A DNA stretch of 64,000 nucleotides from Chionis minor. Lineage: Eukaryota > Chordata > Aves > Charadriiformes > Chionididae. The notes beneath the pieces are model-generated. The model had not been told where the DNA came from. It was given only the letters and a program-made list of their open reading frames with translations, and made no database searches. The stretch covers positions 64,181 to 128,180 of the forward strand of contig VZSF01001376.1 in NCBI GenBank assembly GCA_013398295.1, written 5' to 3'. Below are positions 21,851 to 33,100 of this stretch, piece by piece. A program made the position numbers and the translations under genes. Position 1 is the first letter of the stretch; each line of letters starts with the position of its first letter.

Positions 21851-22023
21851 CCTGCTTTATCTTTTCAGAAAGTCCTTCAGTATACAAATGCAGATGTTGT
21901 AATTCTTAAATTAAGCTATTTGGCCAGCGCTTGGAATAGCCGCCAGTAAGAACACAGGGAGCTCACAACCCAGCGTACACTGTTTGTAAGAATTAATGTT
22001 TATAGCCGGATACAGCTGATTTT

Positions 22024-22111
22024 GGGGCAGGAGAGAGAGCGGAGGGAAAAGGAGGAGGAGAAGGAATAAAAGAAAGAAGTCCTGGGAGCGGGAGAGGAGG
22101 GAGAATGAAAT
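22024..22111 (+). other. Purine-rich tract
   Basis: About 88 bp on the + strand are almost entirely G and A, interrupted mainly by single C or T residues and a CCT at about 22081. Blocks include GGAGGGAAAAGGAGGAGGAG and GGGAGAGGAGGGAGAATG. Such tracts can adopt triplex (H-DNA) forms or bind GA-repeat factors. Neither is shown here. Confidence 0.6.
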
Positions 22112-22333
22112 CACAGGACCCACTGAATATCAGCTCTGTGTGTCACCCCGAGGCGGCCGAGGACCACCCATGGGGAGGACGAGGGAGCCTAAACCTTCGC
22201 TTCAAATTCCGGCTGCCTTCCAAACGCAGCATCCCACAAAGCAGCTGCAGGGAAAAGTACCAACCAGCCTCAAGGGCAGGTAGAAACTTCAGGCTATCCA
22301 GACTTCAAACGCATCCTGTCGGCTGGGGTTGTA

Positions 22334-22756
22334 TCATAGAATCATAGAATCGTAGAATCACGCGGGTTGGAAGAGACCTTCAGGATCATCGAGTCCAACC
22401 ATAAACCTCTGCCAAAGCCACCCCTAACCCATGTCCCTCAGCACCACGTCTGCCCGGCTTTGAAATACCTCCAGGGACGGCCATTCCACCACCTCCCTGG
22501 GCAGCCTCTTCCAATGCCCGAGAACCCTTTCAGTAAAGACGTTTTTCCTAATATCCAACCTAAACCTCCCCTGGCACAACTTGAGGCCATTTCCTCTTGT
22601 CCTGTCGCTTGTTCCTTGGGAGAAGAGACTGACCCCCCCTGGCTACAACCTCCTTTCAGGGAGTTGTAGAGAGTGAGAAGGTCTCCCCTCAACCTTCTCT
22701 TCTCCAGGCTGAACGATCCCAACTCCCTCAGCCGCTCCTCAGGAGACTTGTTCTCT
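22334..22756 (-). mobile_element. CR1 LINE, 5'-truncated (class B)
   Basis: This reverse CR1 copy starts with three TCATAGAAT/TCGTAGAAT octamers. It continues with GGTTGGAAGAGACCTTCAGG and CCATGTCCCTCAGCACCACG, and ends near GGAGACTTGTTCTC. Its minus strand keeps CR1 ORF2 end-like residues ([20 protein letters not shown]), but with no complete ORF. The 5' part matches the copy at 12862. Confidence 0.95.
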
Positions 22757-23186
22757 CTGTATGTGTTGGTCTGGAACACACCACATTTACTGGGCTTGGT
22801 TAAGCTTTGCTGATGTAGGTGAGCTCCAGCTCGCTGCATTTCAGGAGGGCAGGAGGTAGCTGCATTATTTCTTTCCTTAAGGATCCTGCCAGGAAAGAAT
22901 GGAGTTCATAGCTTAGATTGCCCAGGAATCATTAAAGAATATATCAAGTATTTTCTGAATTGACTTGCTTCTTGAACCTGGAGCCCCAGACGCTTTTACG
23001 CAGATGCTGACAACTTCTGGTGTAATTTTTATCTTAGTTCTAGCTTGACTTTTTATAGTTCTTCCCTTCCCCAGGCAGAGTTTTGAGCCCTTTAAATCAC
23101 TACACTTTGAGGCTGCGGAGACCACAGCAATCTAAACCAGCTTCAGATGCTTTGCCAAGAAACTTTTAGGCGAAGGGGAGGATTTA

Positions 23187-23198
23187 GCCACCTGCTGG
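23187..23198 (-). promoter_or_regulatory. CTCF-like core motif (reverse)
   Basis: GCCACCTGCTGG is the reverse complement of CCAGCAGGTGGC, a 12-of-12 match to the core consensus CCASYAGRKGGC. It points opposite to the motifs at 5857 and 59998. Occupancy is unproven. Confidence 0.4.
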
Positions 23199-23549
23199 AG
23201 GGGACAAGCCTGTGTTGAACTCAGCCTCTTCCTCTCCTGCAGTAGGAACTTCATCATAACAATTTCTAAACAACTCACTTTAATCCTGATCCTTTTCTGT
23301 TGCCTGTGTGGTTTGTAAATGGCCTGCATTTTTTTGCCTGACTGGAACCAATCCTAGTTGGGATAGCAACAGCACCCACAATTTTTTTACATTTTTTGGT
23401 CCTTAAAAGAAATGAAAATAAAATAAAATAAAATCCCCAGGAAAAATAAATTGTACTCAGAGTAATGACAGCATTGCGTTTCCTCACGCACAAGGCTTCA
23501 GCTGATTTTTTCACCTCTGGCTTCCCAGTGGTCCCTTGGAAAAGCCGGG

Positions 23550-23565
23550 GCCGTGCCGGCACGGC
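23550..23565. repeat. 16-bp GC-rich perfect palindrome
   Basis: GCCGTGCCGGCACGGC is its own reverse complement and contains three CpGs. One such palindrome in a window this size is not surprising, and no function is apparent. Confidence 0.85.
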
Positions 23566-24083
23566 TGTAGATCAAGCTTGCAGGTGCAGCAGTGCTTCCC
23601 TTCCAAAAGCTGTGCAACTGTGGGAGCAACCCCTTCCTTTCCCTTCCTCACCATAGGCGTACTTTGTTCTTAGAAATAAACGTTGCCCGGTTCACCAAAC
23701 GTTAGTTCCATAGATGCCAGGCTCGATGGCGCCAATAGTTCCATCTTCAAAAGCTCTTCCATGGCTGGAAGAGGTGGGATGGTGGCAGCTCTCCTCTACT
23801 GGGGGAGAGGGGCTGGGCTGGGGAGGGCATTCAAGAGTTCTTGGTGGCAGAACTGCTCCCAAAGCTCCAGCCACAAGCCGACAGATTGCAGCTCGCACAG
23901 TCTCTTTCCCGTGCGCAATATGGCACGCGTTAAAATAATACACCTTGCACTCAGTGGCCATGTTTTCCATGCGCTGAATGTACTTACGAGTTGCATACGC
24001 CAGGCAAAAGTTGTAGAAAACAGGCAATACAGAAGAAAAGAGTAAAATGTTTATAGTGTGGTGTGTCCTGTGTCAAAATTCTA

Positions 24084-24097
24084 GTGTGTGTGTGTGC
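24084..24097 (+). repeat. Short GT microsatellite
   Basis: GTGTGTGTGTGTGC continues into GCA, giving a short alternating purine-pyrimidine stretch just upstream of ATGCATGCAT. It is too short to be highly unstable. Confidence 0.85.
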
Positions 24098-26451
24098 GCA
24101 AACACATGCATGCATTTTACTGCCATATTATTATTACTTTATCGCAAAGTAAAGGGGTTTTCATCCCCATTTTGCAGGGGGATAAAGTAAGACATACACA
24201 AACCCTTGCCAAAGGTAGCTTGATGAGGAAGTCGAAGGTGCTGAAGTAAAACCAACATCTGAATTCCAGTAACTTTATTTTTTTAAAAGATGGTAATATA
24301 TCTGCGACGGCTATACTATAAGTGCTTTTTATTATATTACTTTTTTAGTACTAACAAGGCGTCTTGTAATAATAAGCAACATGTGCTACCTAAAATTAGT
24401 AATTCTTGTATTGTGTCTGCGTGAAGGTTAGGGAAAAAAAACCTTAAAAAATAAACAGGAGGAAATGGCGATTGGTTATGCCCCACCTTTTGAGCTGGCT
24501 ACACGCTTTTTTATAGTCTCGGCTGACGGGTAGACTGGCCAAGTTCACTCCAAAAGAGTCTGTCAAAGGCAAAGATGTCACCTCTGGTTCAGGAAGTCTC
24601 TAAGTTGCACGTTAGCTGGAGATTGGGAGAGTATTCAAGGGAAATATCACTGTATACTTGATTTATCTGCTCTTCCCAGGCAGCTAGTTAATGCTGAAAA
24701 AGAGGGAGCTGGTCCAGATGATCCTTCGGCCTGAGATTGTGCCCTTTTGTCTCAATAACCTGGATCGAAAAGTCAGGTAAATCAACAAGAATTAGTTGTT
24801 CTGGTTCTTCGGGTTACGATCTGGGTTTGTCCGCTTTTGCGGGTCTAACGGAAAATGTTACGGCTCTGGAAACCGCAATAGAACACTTTTATTATGGCAT
24901 GTTGTAAAAAGTGGCTGAATAAACCTTGGGGTAGACTGTGCGTTCCTGTAAATGTTTGGGACTGTATTTGAAGTAAGTGGGAAACATAGCGCAGTCCCGA
25001 ATAGCTGCGTGCAACGAATCTAGCCTTAACGAACCAGAGCTGGGAGTGACACCTCAGTCAGAGCTGGAGCAGAGGGATGGCAGCTGGCAAAGGCTGGTTC
25101 TCACCTTTTTTGGAGTAAAGGTGTCTTTTTCCCTTCTTTGTTTCTCACAAAACCCTTTTTCAATTTTTTTTTTTATTATTATTATTATTTTTATTTTTTA
25201 TTCAGGAGAATGGGAATGATGGCCACAGGAGAAAAAAAAAAAAGTGAAAACCAAAACAAAGTCACAACATCATTTCTATAGAAAACCCAAACAGTTTATT
25301 TCCCCATCTTTAAAAAAAAATCTTACTGTGGTTTTTCACAGCAACCCTCCAAAAGCCTTTTCACTTTTTGGCACCGGATGCGTTCGGAGCAACTGTGTTT
25401 TGTATTGCTGTGTTACACTGGGATATCCTGGTGTTAAGGAATATTTTCCTTTTCCCATAGATGCCAGCCAAGACATACTGGGGGCAGAAGAACTATTATT
25501 ACATGAAAACTGTCAGCTATTGTGCTTCATAGCCGTTATTCCTGTCAGATAATAACCCCTTTCTGGAAATGCCATGCCTATTGAGGAATCACTACGTACC
25601 TGGTGCATTTCAAAGGGATAACGCTACTGAACCCATTCATTTGTGTGACTTGCTGCTCCCTGTTGACCCTGATAACTACGGGACGTTATCATTTGTATAA
25701 TTAAGAGTTTGAATGACGTGGCATGAGGTGGAAGTGTCTGCTGCCTGAATGCGGGAGGGTAAGGTGGTTTGCAAGGAGTTGTGCAAGATGGGTAAGACAA
25801 GGGCCAACGCTACTAGACCTATTGGAAGCATGAAATAAAAGCCTTCTGTATCAATTATGTTACAGTGATGGCATTCAAAAATCCTTTCCCAAAGATATTC
25901 GTTCTGAATATGTATATATGTATGCTTTTTTCCTCCCCCCCCCAACTGTTGGGTGACATTTTTATCCAAAAAGTAAAATATTCCATGCAAACCGGGCAGG
26001 ACTAACACAGTCAACACTGAAGATACGTATGCAGAGAAATACGAAATAATCAGTCCTTGCGTGGGAATGACTGAGCTGTTTCTGACAAGAAGTTAAGTGA
26101 TAATTAAGTAAATCAAGATGAAAACCATGGAACAGAGACAACGTAAAGGAAGAGGAGGCTGAGATGTTCACATCCTCCTTTCCAGCAGGAGGATGACAAA
26201 GAGGGAGAGGAGGTTTAGCCATCTCTGGCCGAAGGTGGACAAAACACCCATTTCTGCTGCCACGGTATCTTTTAGTTGGTGTGTTTATTTAGAGGGCTCC
26301 ATAAATGAGTGCCATAAGAGCCGCAGAGATTTAGATTTTCCTGTCCAAGTGTAATAAGCCATCCACTTTGAAAATAAAATGCATTGGTTATATAGCATTG
26401 CCATCTTTGTCCCTAAGGTTATTGATTTCTATTGGGATGTAATTCTGGCAT

Positions 26452-26497
26452 CTCAGAGAAAAAATTGATTCCTGCTCAGAGAAAAAAATTGATTTTT
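26452..26497 (+). repeat. 23-bp tandem duplication
   Basis: CTCAGAGAAAAAATTGATTC (start 26452) repeats as CTCAGAGAAAAAAATTGATT (start 26475). The unit is 23 bp and the second copy gains one A. The following T-run may reflect slippage. Confidence 0.88.
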
Positions 26498-27257
26498 TTT
26501 TTTAATTGAGGATTTAGCTTTAGCTAAATATGACAAGCTTGACTTCCCCCCCCCAACTAAAGGAATGATTAACTAAAGTAGTTAAGGGGTTAACAGTAGT
26601 TAAAATACTGTTTTGGTCAGTAGTTTTACATAGTATGGATAAATTGTTATCCTACTTTGGCTATATTCTTACACCACAAAGTCTTTCTTCTTTATTATCT
26701 ACTGCAACACACTTCTTGTGAAAAGGTGTCCATTTGTAGGTTTTCAGCAAGCTGAAGCTTCTAGTCCTAAACCAGTACGGGACAGTCTAATCTCCAAAAC
26801 AGGTACTTGAAAAATTTATTGGAAATGCTTTAATGACATAACGACCTCTTCTTTGATTGCTTCTTGATAATTGTGTGGAAAAAAACCCCAAAACTACATG
26901 AAAGCAATGAATGACTTTCTCGTGCCTAACTTCGGGAACAAAAAAAGGATGAAATGATGGAGTTGTGGTTTTGTTGGAGCTCACTGGGGTCCTGCCTCTG
27001 CCCTCAGGGGGGTCTCGCTCCCCTTCCCTCTGCATTGCACCCTGCGGCAGGAGACAAGCCGAAGCCCTTTAGCAGAAAGACTGGTGTAAATCCATCACTG
27101 TAAAACCAAAAATCCATCTTTTTGGTATCTGTGAATTACCTGAGAAGCCGTGGAGCTGCAGAAATTTAAGGACAGTAAAAGCTCAAGGTCATTTACAGCC
27201 TTGACCTGGGTAAGGAGGCTGGTTGGCACCTCCAGCTCAGGATTTCACATTAAGTTG

Positions 27258-28022
27258 TCACGGAGGCTTGTGAGGTTCAACAAGGCCAAGTGCAAGGTCC
27301 TGCACCTGGGTTGGGGTGATCCCAAGCACAAATCCAGGCTGGGCAGGGAACGGCTGGAGAGCAGCCCCCAGGAGAGGGATTGGGGGTGCTGGTGGGGGAG
27401 GAGAAGCTCACCAGGAGCCAGCACCGTGCGCTGGCAGCCCAGAACCCCCCCGGCCCCTGGGCTGCATCCCCACAGCGGGGGCAGCAGGGCCGGGGGGGGA
27501 TTCTGCCCCTCTGCTCCGCTCGGGGGAGACCCCACCTGGAATCCTGGGTCCAGCTCCGGGGGTCCCAACAGCAGAAGGACACGGAGCTGGTGGAGATGGT
27601 CCAGAGGAAACCCCGGAGATGCTGGGAGGGCTGGAGCCCCTCTGCTGGGAGGACAGGCTGGTAGAGCTGGGGGGGTTCAGCCGGGAGAAGAGAAGGCTCC
27701 AGGGAGACCTTCTGGTCCCTAAAGAGGCTCCAGGAAAGCTGGGGAGGGACTCTGGATCAGGAGCCATAGGACGAGGATTTAAACTGGAAGCGGGGAGATT
27801 TAGATGAGATCTCAGGAGGAAATTTTCCACTCGGAGGGTGGTGAGCCCCTGGCCGGGGTTGCCCAGAGAAGCTGTGGCTGCCCCATCCCTGGAGGTTCAA
27901 GGCCAGGTTGGACGGGGCTTGGAGCAACCTGGCGTGGTGGGAGGTGTCCCTACCCAGGGCAGGGGGTGGCACTGGATGGGCTTTGAGGTCCCTTCCAACC
28001 CAAACCCTTCTGCGATTCTAGG
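27258..28022 (+). mobile_element. Largest CR1 LINE piece with decayed RT C-terminus
   Basis: This forward CR1 copy of about 765 bp keeps the longest part of ORF2 seen here. The reading starts with residues [18 protein letters not shown] (about 27273-27326), a hallmark of the CR1 reverse transcriptase C-terminal region. It continues, in shifted frames, through a PHLE-like block (about 27530) and EPLCWEDRL (about 27634), then RRLQGDL. At least two frame changes are needed to follow it, so the gene is broken. The 3' end carries the class A motif and a decayed GATTCTAGGATT tail. It is GC-rich, CpG-containing and very close to 40440-40689 over a shared ~240 bp. Confidence 0.93.
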
Positions 28023-29670
28023 ATTTTAATAGTTGCAACTCTGTATTGTTAGAAGCCTGAAGAGAAATATTCATCAGTGTGTTCCAGCATGTGCTTCAGT
28101 AATTAGCTTTGCTAGCCAGGATAAAGCGTGAAAACAGAGGGGCTGGACTGCCTGTAATTTTAATTTCAAGGTTATTTTTATTCTCAGGCCAACTAACCGG
28201 CCGCTGAAGGAGTTCTCAGCTATTTGAAGTTTGCATTATGTCGTATCACCTTTCAAATTTACAGTGTTATTTGACACTTTTAGATGTATAAAGTGTATCT
28301 AATCCCAAACCTTCTCATGGAGGAAAACACCAGGTCTGCTTATGGAAGAGCATCAGCATCTCGGTATTACACAGTTCTCTATTTAAGACTCAACATTTTC
28401 AAGGCTCATCTAAAATTATTTGCTTCCTAAAAGTTTTCAACTCTAAGAAAAAGGGGGGGGGGAGGGGAAGCATATTGTTGGAGTGTTTCTCTCGCTGACA
28501 CGGATTTGAGATTTCTGCCTTCCCATTTTCTGGTTGGGATGAGAGCACGGATTCGTCCAGTGGCCACACGTCCATTGCTCCTTTCCGTGAGCTTTGCCTG
28601 GGTGACTGTGTCCTTCCGGCTGGTCTCTCCTTCCTGGTTTGGTGTGGAACCTGCTCAGTTTTCCTGCCCGGAGCCAGCTGTGCTAGCACATGTTCTACAT
28701 TGGATTTAGGAAACAAGAAGAAAGCCGACCCACTGCTGGTCAGAAATGGTTGCTCGTAACATCAAGGACATTAGTCTCCAAAGCAAGTTTAATTTCAAGA
28801 TTTCTTGGGGTTTTTTCCGAGAAAATGTGAGTTACGTGGACAAATTCCTTTTCCTTTCCTCCAAGAAAACCTTGGTTTAAATTTTACTGATTGCCATGTG
28901 GCTGTGCTTTGCTTACTTTGACAAAGGCAAGGTTCTTCCCCCAACTTTATTTGAAGTTGAAGACTAGCTCAGATCTTAACAGAATGGGGTTGCAGCTGGT
29001 TTCGGCTGGCTCAGGGAGCTGCAGACTTCCATGGTTCATGGTTTCCCCCTGTGTCCCACGTTTGGCCCCTGCTTTGGGGTGCAGGAGCACGAATTACAAA
29101 CTCCCGCTGACATCTGCAGAAGGCAGTAGCTGTGGCTCGTGGTAGAGGTCACTGGTGGGACAGGAGGTTTGTATTGTGTCCTCTTTTCCTGCTGCCACTC
29201 ATGTACTTTTTATAGGCATTAAATGTTAAAATAAAAATGATTGTATATTATAAGCACTTCCTTTGATGAAGTATACAAACGTCCTTTGAAACAAAGCGAA
29301 CTAATTCCACGACTGATCTAGATTAAACATTCCACTGGAGCAGCTTTATGTTAGGACTTGATTCATTTGCATCCCAGCTGTAACTGCCATTTTCGCTGAT
29401 TTTCCTGTTAACAAAGGCCAGATGATAGCTCCCAGGCGAGCCTGAGGTGAGCCTACCGACTGTGTTAACCTTAGAAGGGCTGCACTTCTTAAATGGCTGC
29501 ACACAGAACCTAATTCTTGTAGGTGTACCAATAATGAAATACTTTCTGAAGACCCTCGTAACCTAATTTTGAACAATATTAAGATAAACATACTGTCGGT
29601 TTATTTTCTAAATGCATACTCGGTTATTTCTTCTCGTGGTTCAACATACCTTTTATTCATTCTTAGTATC
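28023..29670. other. Non-coding stretch, no gene recognised
   Basis: No supported gene. It includes a G-run (28453-28467, ten Gs, A, four Gs) and otherwise ordinary mixed sequence. Overlapping opposite-strand open frames near 28399-28716 have no recognisable content. Confidence 0.65.
29664..29670 (+). repeat. Target-site duplication, left copy
   Basis: TAGTATC directly precedes the LTR 5' TG and matches TAGTATT directly after the LTR 3' CA at 6 of 7 positions. Retroviral integration produces such short flanking repeats. Confidence 0.75.
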
Positions 29671-30173
29671 TGTACTGGGTCTCATGGGACGGAATTAATT
29701 TTCTTCGTAGCAGCTCATACGGTGCGCCGGTTTAGATTTGTGACCAAACCGGCGTTGATAACACCGATATTTTTGCTATTGCTTATCGCTTCTCCGTTTC
29801 TCACTCTGCCTCCCCAGGAAGCAGGCTGGTGGTGGGCAAGAGGTTGGGAGGGGACAGCTGACCCAACTGACCAAAGGGACGTTCCATGCCGTATAACGTC
29901 ACGCTCGGCAATAAAACCGGCAGCGGGGAGTTTTTCCAAGGTAGCCTTTGCTGGGGGATTGGCTGGGCATCGGTCTGCTGGTGGGAGGTGGTGAGTGACT
30001 GCCTCTGCGTCGCTTGGCTTTTTGTTTGTTTGGGTTTTCTTCACTTCTTAAGCTGTCTTTATCTCAACCCTCGGGTTTTTTCTTGCTTTTGCCCCCATCT
30101 CCCCCCTCTCACCAGGAGGGAATAAGTAAGCAACTGGGTAGGGGTGTAGCTGCCAGCTGGGGTCAACCCAGCA
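29671..30173 (+). mobile_element. Solo LTR of an avian endogenous retrovirus
   Basis: This is a 503-bp LTR with canonical ends, TG at 29671 and CA at 30172-30173, and short inverted termini (TGTACTGGGT versus TGCTGGGTT read on the other strand). From memory it follows a common bird LTR in block order: GGAATTAATTTTCTTCGTAG near the start, GGGAGGGGACAGCTGACCCA, a CRE-like AACGTCA (29895-29901), a TATA-like AATAAAA (29910-29916), GGCTGGGCATCGGTC, CTGTCTTTATCTCAACCC, and a C/T-rich stretch before CAGCTGGGGTCAACCCA. No gag, pol or env sequence adjoins either side, so it is a solo LTR left by recombination between two LTRs. The usual ATTAAA-type polyadenylation signal before CTGTCTTTATC appears altered (CTTAAG). 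It is an ERV relic without coding capacity. I cannot name the family with certainty. Confidence 0.85.
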
Positions 30174-30180
30174 TAGTATT
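30174..30180 (+). repeat. Target-site duplication, right copy
   Basis: TAGTATT abuts the LTR 3' CA and pairs with TAGTATC at 29664-29670, one mismatch in seven. Confidence 0.75.
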
Positions 30181-33100
30181 ATCTGTCAAAACCTTCTGCT
30201 TTCCATTTTTGTAAGGTTGCTAGAATTTTGACATTACATTGTAGCCTAGAATTTATAGATTTATGTACTTTGTACAGAGGGAGAAAGAGCCCAGCTATAG
30301 CAACTAATGCAAACTCTCTTTTCTTGTGCCAAATCCGAAATCCCTTGATATGGGAAATTTCTTCACGTGGGTAGACAGAAGCAGTGTCAGCTGCAAAAAC
30401 AATGAAAGCTTTTGAACAAACTGGAGACCTCCACAGAAACTTCACTCTGTTTAGGTGAAAATTGTTATCTGCCAACCGAAATATACATTGGGTATACTTT
30501 ATTTCTTCATTAATGACTATACATACGTGTAAGCCAAGATTAATTCTACTAGTCAGTTGGTTTGGATTTAGTGTAAAACAAACACAGAAACTAGTCGCGG
30601 TGCCTGTGCTTTCACATTACGTTAAGTCAGTCAAACACTTCTAAACTTTAAAACAATGTAATCTTAAACGAGAGGTGTTTGAAATGCTAATCCAAATGCA
30701 TCCTTGGTTCTTGATCTCTCTGCTGCAGGGTTCAAAGGAAAATGTAACGTAATAAGAAAAATGGGTCATTGTACAGGTAAGCAAAAGTGGTAACTTTGGG
30801 GGAACCTCCAAAGAATTCAGGTTAGAGCAGGACCTTCTAAACTCCGGTATGTATATCACTAAATGTATTGATGTGAAATGTGGCAAGGTGCAGAGTTGAG
30901 AGTGTCAACTGCTAATCTTGGTAGTTGTTGCAAATGCAGCTCCCGCTGCTACTACTGGAAGAGTTTTGTCAACTCCTGAATGGGCAAATAAGAGTACAAA
31001 ATACATCCAATAAAGTCAAATTAAATAGCAAATAGCTCTGTGAGAATGAGAGGCATTAAAAAGAAACAAACAAGAAACAATATTCCAAAACCCTAAAACT
31101 AATTAGTGGGGCTCGAGCTGTATTTCTGTAACTTAAGGGGTTTGTAGAAAAAGTAAACCTGTAACAATGAAAGACGAAAAATACCCATCACGATGATGAT
31201 GTACCAAAAGCAGAGGTAATGCACTTGTTCTCTCTATCGACCTTCTACTGTTTACAAAAAAATTCATTCAATCAGTGGAATAATTACACCTGTGATTAAT
31301 GGTAATCAGCCAAAGCTTCACTCAGGCTTTTCAGAGCACCAGGTGGTGCCTTTAGCTGGTACTTTCAGGTCATCCCTTGTGCAAACTCCTCTGCAGACAC
31401 ACGCTGGTCAGCTGGGATCAGACACCTGAAGTCTATAAAGAAGGAGCTTTAAAATGCCTTTCCTTTCCAGCGGCTGGAAGGAGGAAGTTTAAAGGTAGGG
31501 TTTTTTTCCCCCCTACTTCAAAATGTGTAGTGTTCTCCTAGAGACCAAAAAGCTACAGGTTATCTACTGAAAACCATATACTTTTTTAATTTTCTTCTCA
31601 TATATGATAGACAGTTCTGTAGATTGGCAGAAATTAGAAAATGTTAAGCCTAAGGATACAAAGTGTTGGAACTTCACTGGTTTAATAAGTGTACCAATGT
31701 GCTGCTCCTGTTTTCTTGCTTCTGTTTTGCTTGTTTCCTAATCTTTATGAAAATCTGAGCAATATTAGCTGTTGTCTGAGACTCTGGTTTGGTTACTTTT
31801 TCTTTAGAGCATTTTTTTGGTCACTTCTTTAAGCAAAATGCTATGAAAAATTGTCTTCAAGTGTGTTTAAGATTTTTCTTACTCACTACAATAAATAGGA
31901 AAGAAAAATAAGAGTGCAAATGCTTATGCCCTCCCCCAGAACATAATTTTCACATGCATTGCTTCAGTTATTGTGATAATGTAACTAACATTTGCAGTTT
32001 TGGTGTTTATTGGATATTATCCGATTTAGAATTATGCTTATAACACTTAATAATTCTGAGATGTAGTTGGTTTTTCCACCAGAGGATGAGTTTGGGTAGG
32101 TTGTCTCCTGTCTTTTTTTGCTCTTGGCTGTGTTCTACTCCTACTTGCTTTGTTGTAGCTCTCTCCACCCAAATCACTTAATAGTTCTGTGTTAGGGACA
32201 AGCCCCACAAATATTATGGTGGTAAAGCTGAGATTTGGCAGGACAGAAGTGAATGGGTAAGAGCTTGTCAAGTCTGATAACTTAATCAGGTACCTTGCCA
32301 TTGGAAGAGTTTGTTTAACCATCAGCATCAGTAGAAAGAAATACAATCTGAGAAAATTCTTGTAAAAAAACAAAAAAATGTATTTACATTAAGGAAGAGG
32401 AGAGTGAAATCCAATCCATTTGTAAATAGAAACGAGGTACACTCCGCAAAACGTTGACGTGGTAGTTTTTTTTTTATATCCTGAAAGAAGGAAAGATGCA
32501 CTTTGCTATGGTTTAACTCAAGGAATTAGAAAAATCTCACATTAGCTTTTAGAAGAGTCTTTGGATTTGCCAAATTGCAGGTTTAAGGTACTAATAGAAC
32601 AAGTGCATTCTTTCATAGGTTACATAAGTGCATGCACACACACATATATATATGTGCATTGCAGCTGTAGAACCTATAATGTGCTAAAAGACCCAACCTA
32701 ATAGTATTTGGTTAAAAAATTTGCCAGTTCTTTCTGCATTATTCACAGTTATTTGTATGCAGGCAAAAATCTCTGAATGTATGTAATGTTGGTATGTAAA
32801 TGTATAGCAAAATATAATGATCAAGGTTATAGTAAAATGGATTTTAAATATGTTATAAAAAAGAAGCCTACATCATCTTGTTAAGTTGGTTTTTTTCAGT
32901 TTAGGGCACACATTTTGGAAGATGGAGATTTTGATGGTTTAGCAATTGGAACACTAGGCACAGGTGGTGAATTTGTGTAATCTAGAGAAAAAAAATCTGC
33001 CTTTTAGCTTTCAGCTGGTGAGAAGATAATTAATGCAGGAGTGACACTCCTACATTACTTCAAGTAATATTTGAAGGAGTACATAAAGTTAATTAAAATG

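Larger units (their letters stand above)
20148..22333. other. Non-coding stretch with an old tandem duplication
   Basis: No supported gene. It holds the ~220-bp ancient head-to-tail duplication (20860-21290), a palindromic old repeat (21747-21850) and a purine-rich tract (22024-22111). The overlapping open frames at 20226-20544 (+) resemble nothing I recognise. Confidence 0.6.
22757..27257. other. Non-coding stretch, no gene recognised
   Basis: About 4.5 kb without a supported gene. It holds a CTCF-like motif (23187-23198), a 16-bp GC palindrome (23550-23565), a GT tract (24084-24097), T-rich TTA repeats (about 25157-25203), pyrimidine tracts (25926-25942, 26545-26554) and a 23-bp tandem duplication (26452-26497). 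Opposite-strand open frames at 23683-24045 are mutually overlapping and unrecognised. Confidence 0.65.

Noticed and set aside
23683..24045. Open frames of 111-120 codons on both strands
   Set aside because: Overlapping opposite-strand frames in GC-richer sequence, with no motif and no splice context. Probably chance.
27150..27722. 190-codon open frame, the longest in the window
   Set aside because: Most of it lies in the decayed CR1 copy. Only its first part matches the LINE reverse transcriptase end, the rest is out of frame, and the opposite strand is also open because of GC-rich composition.
29569..29994. 141-codon + strand open frame
   Set aside because: It crosses from unique sequence into the solo LTR, so it is not a gene.
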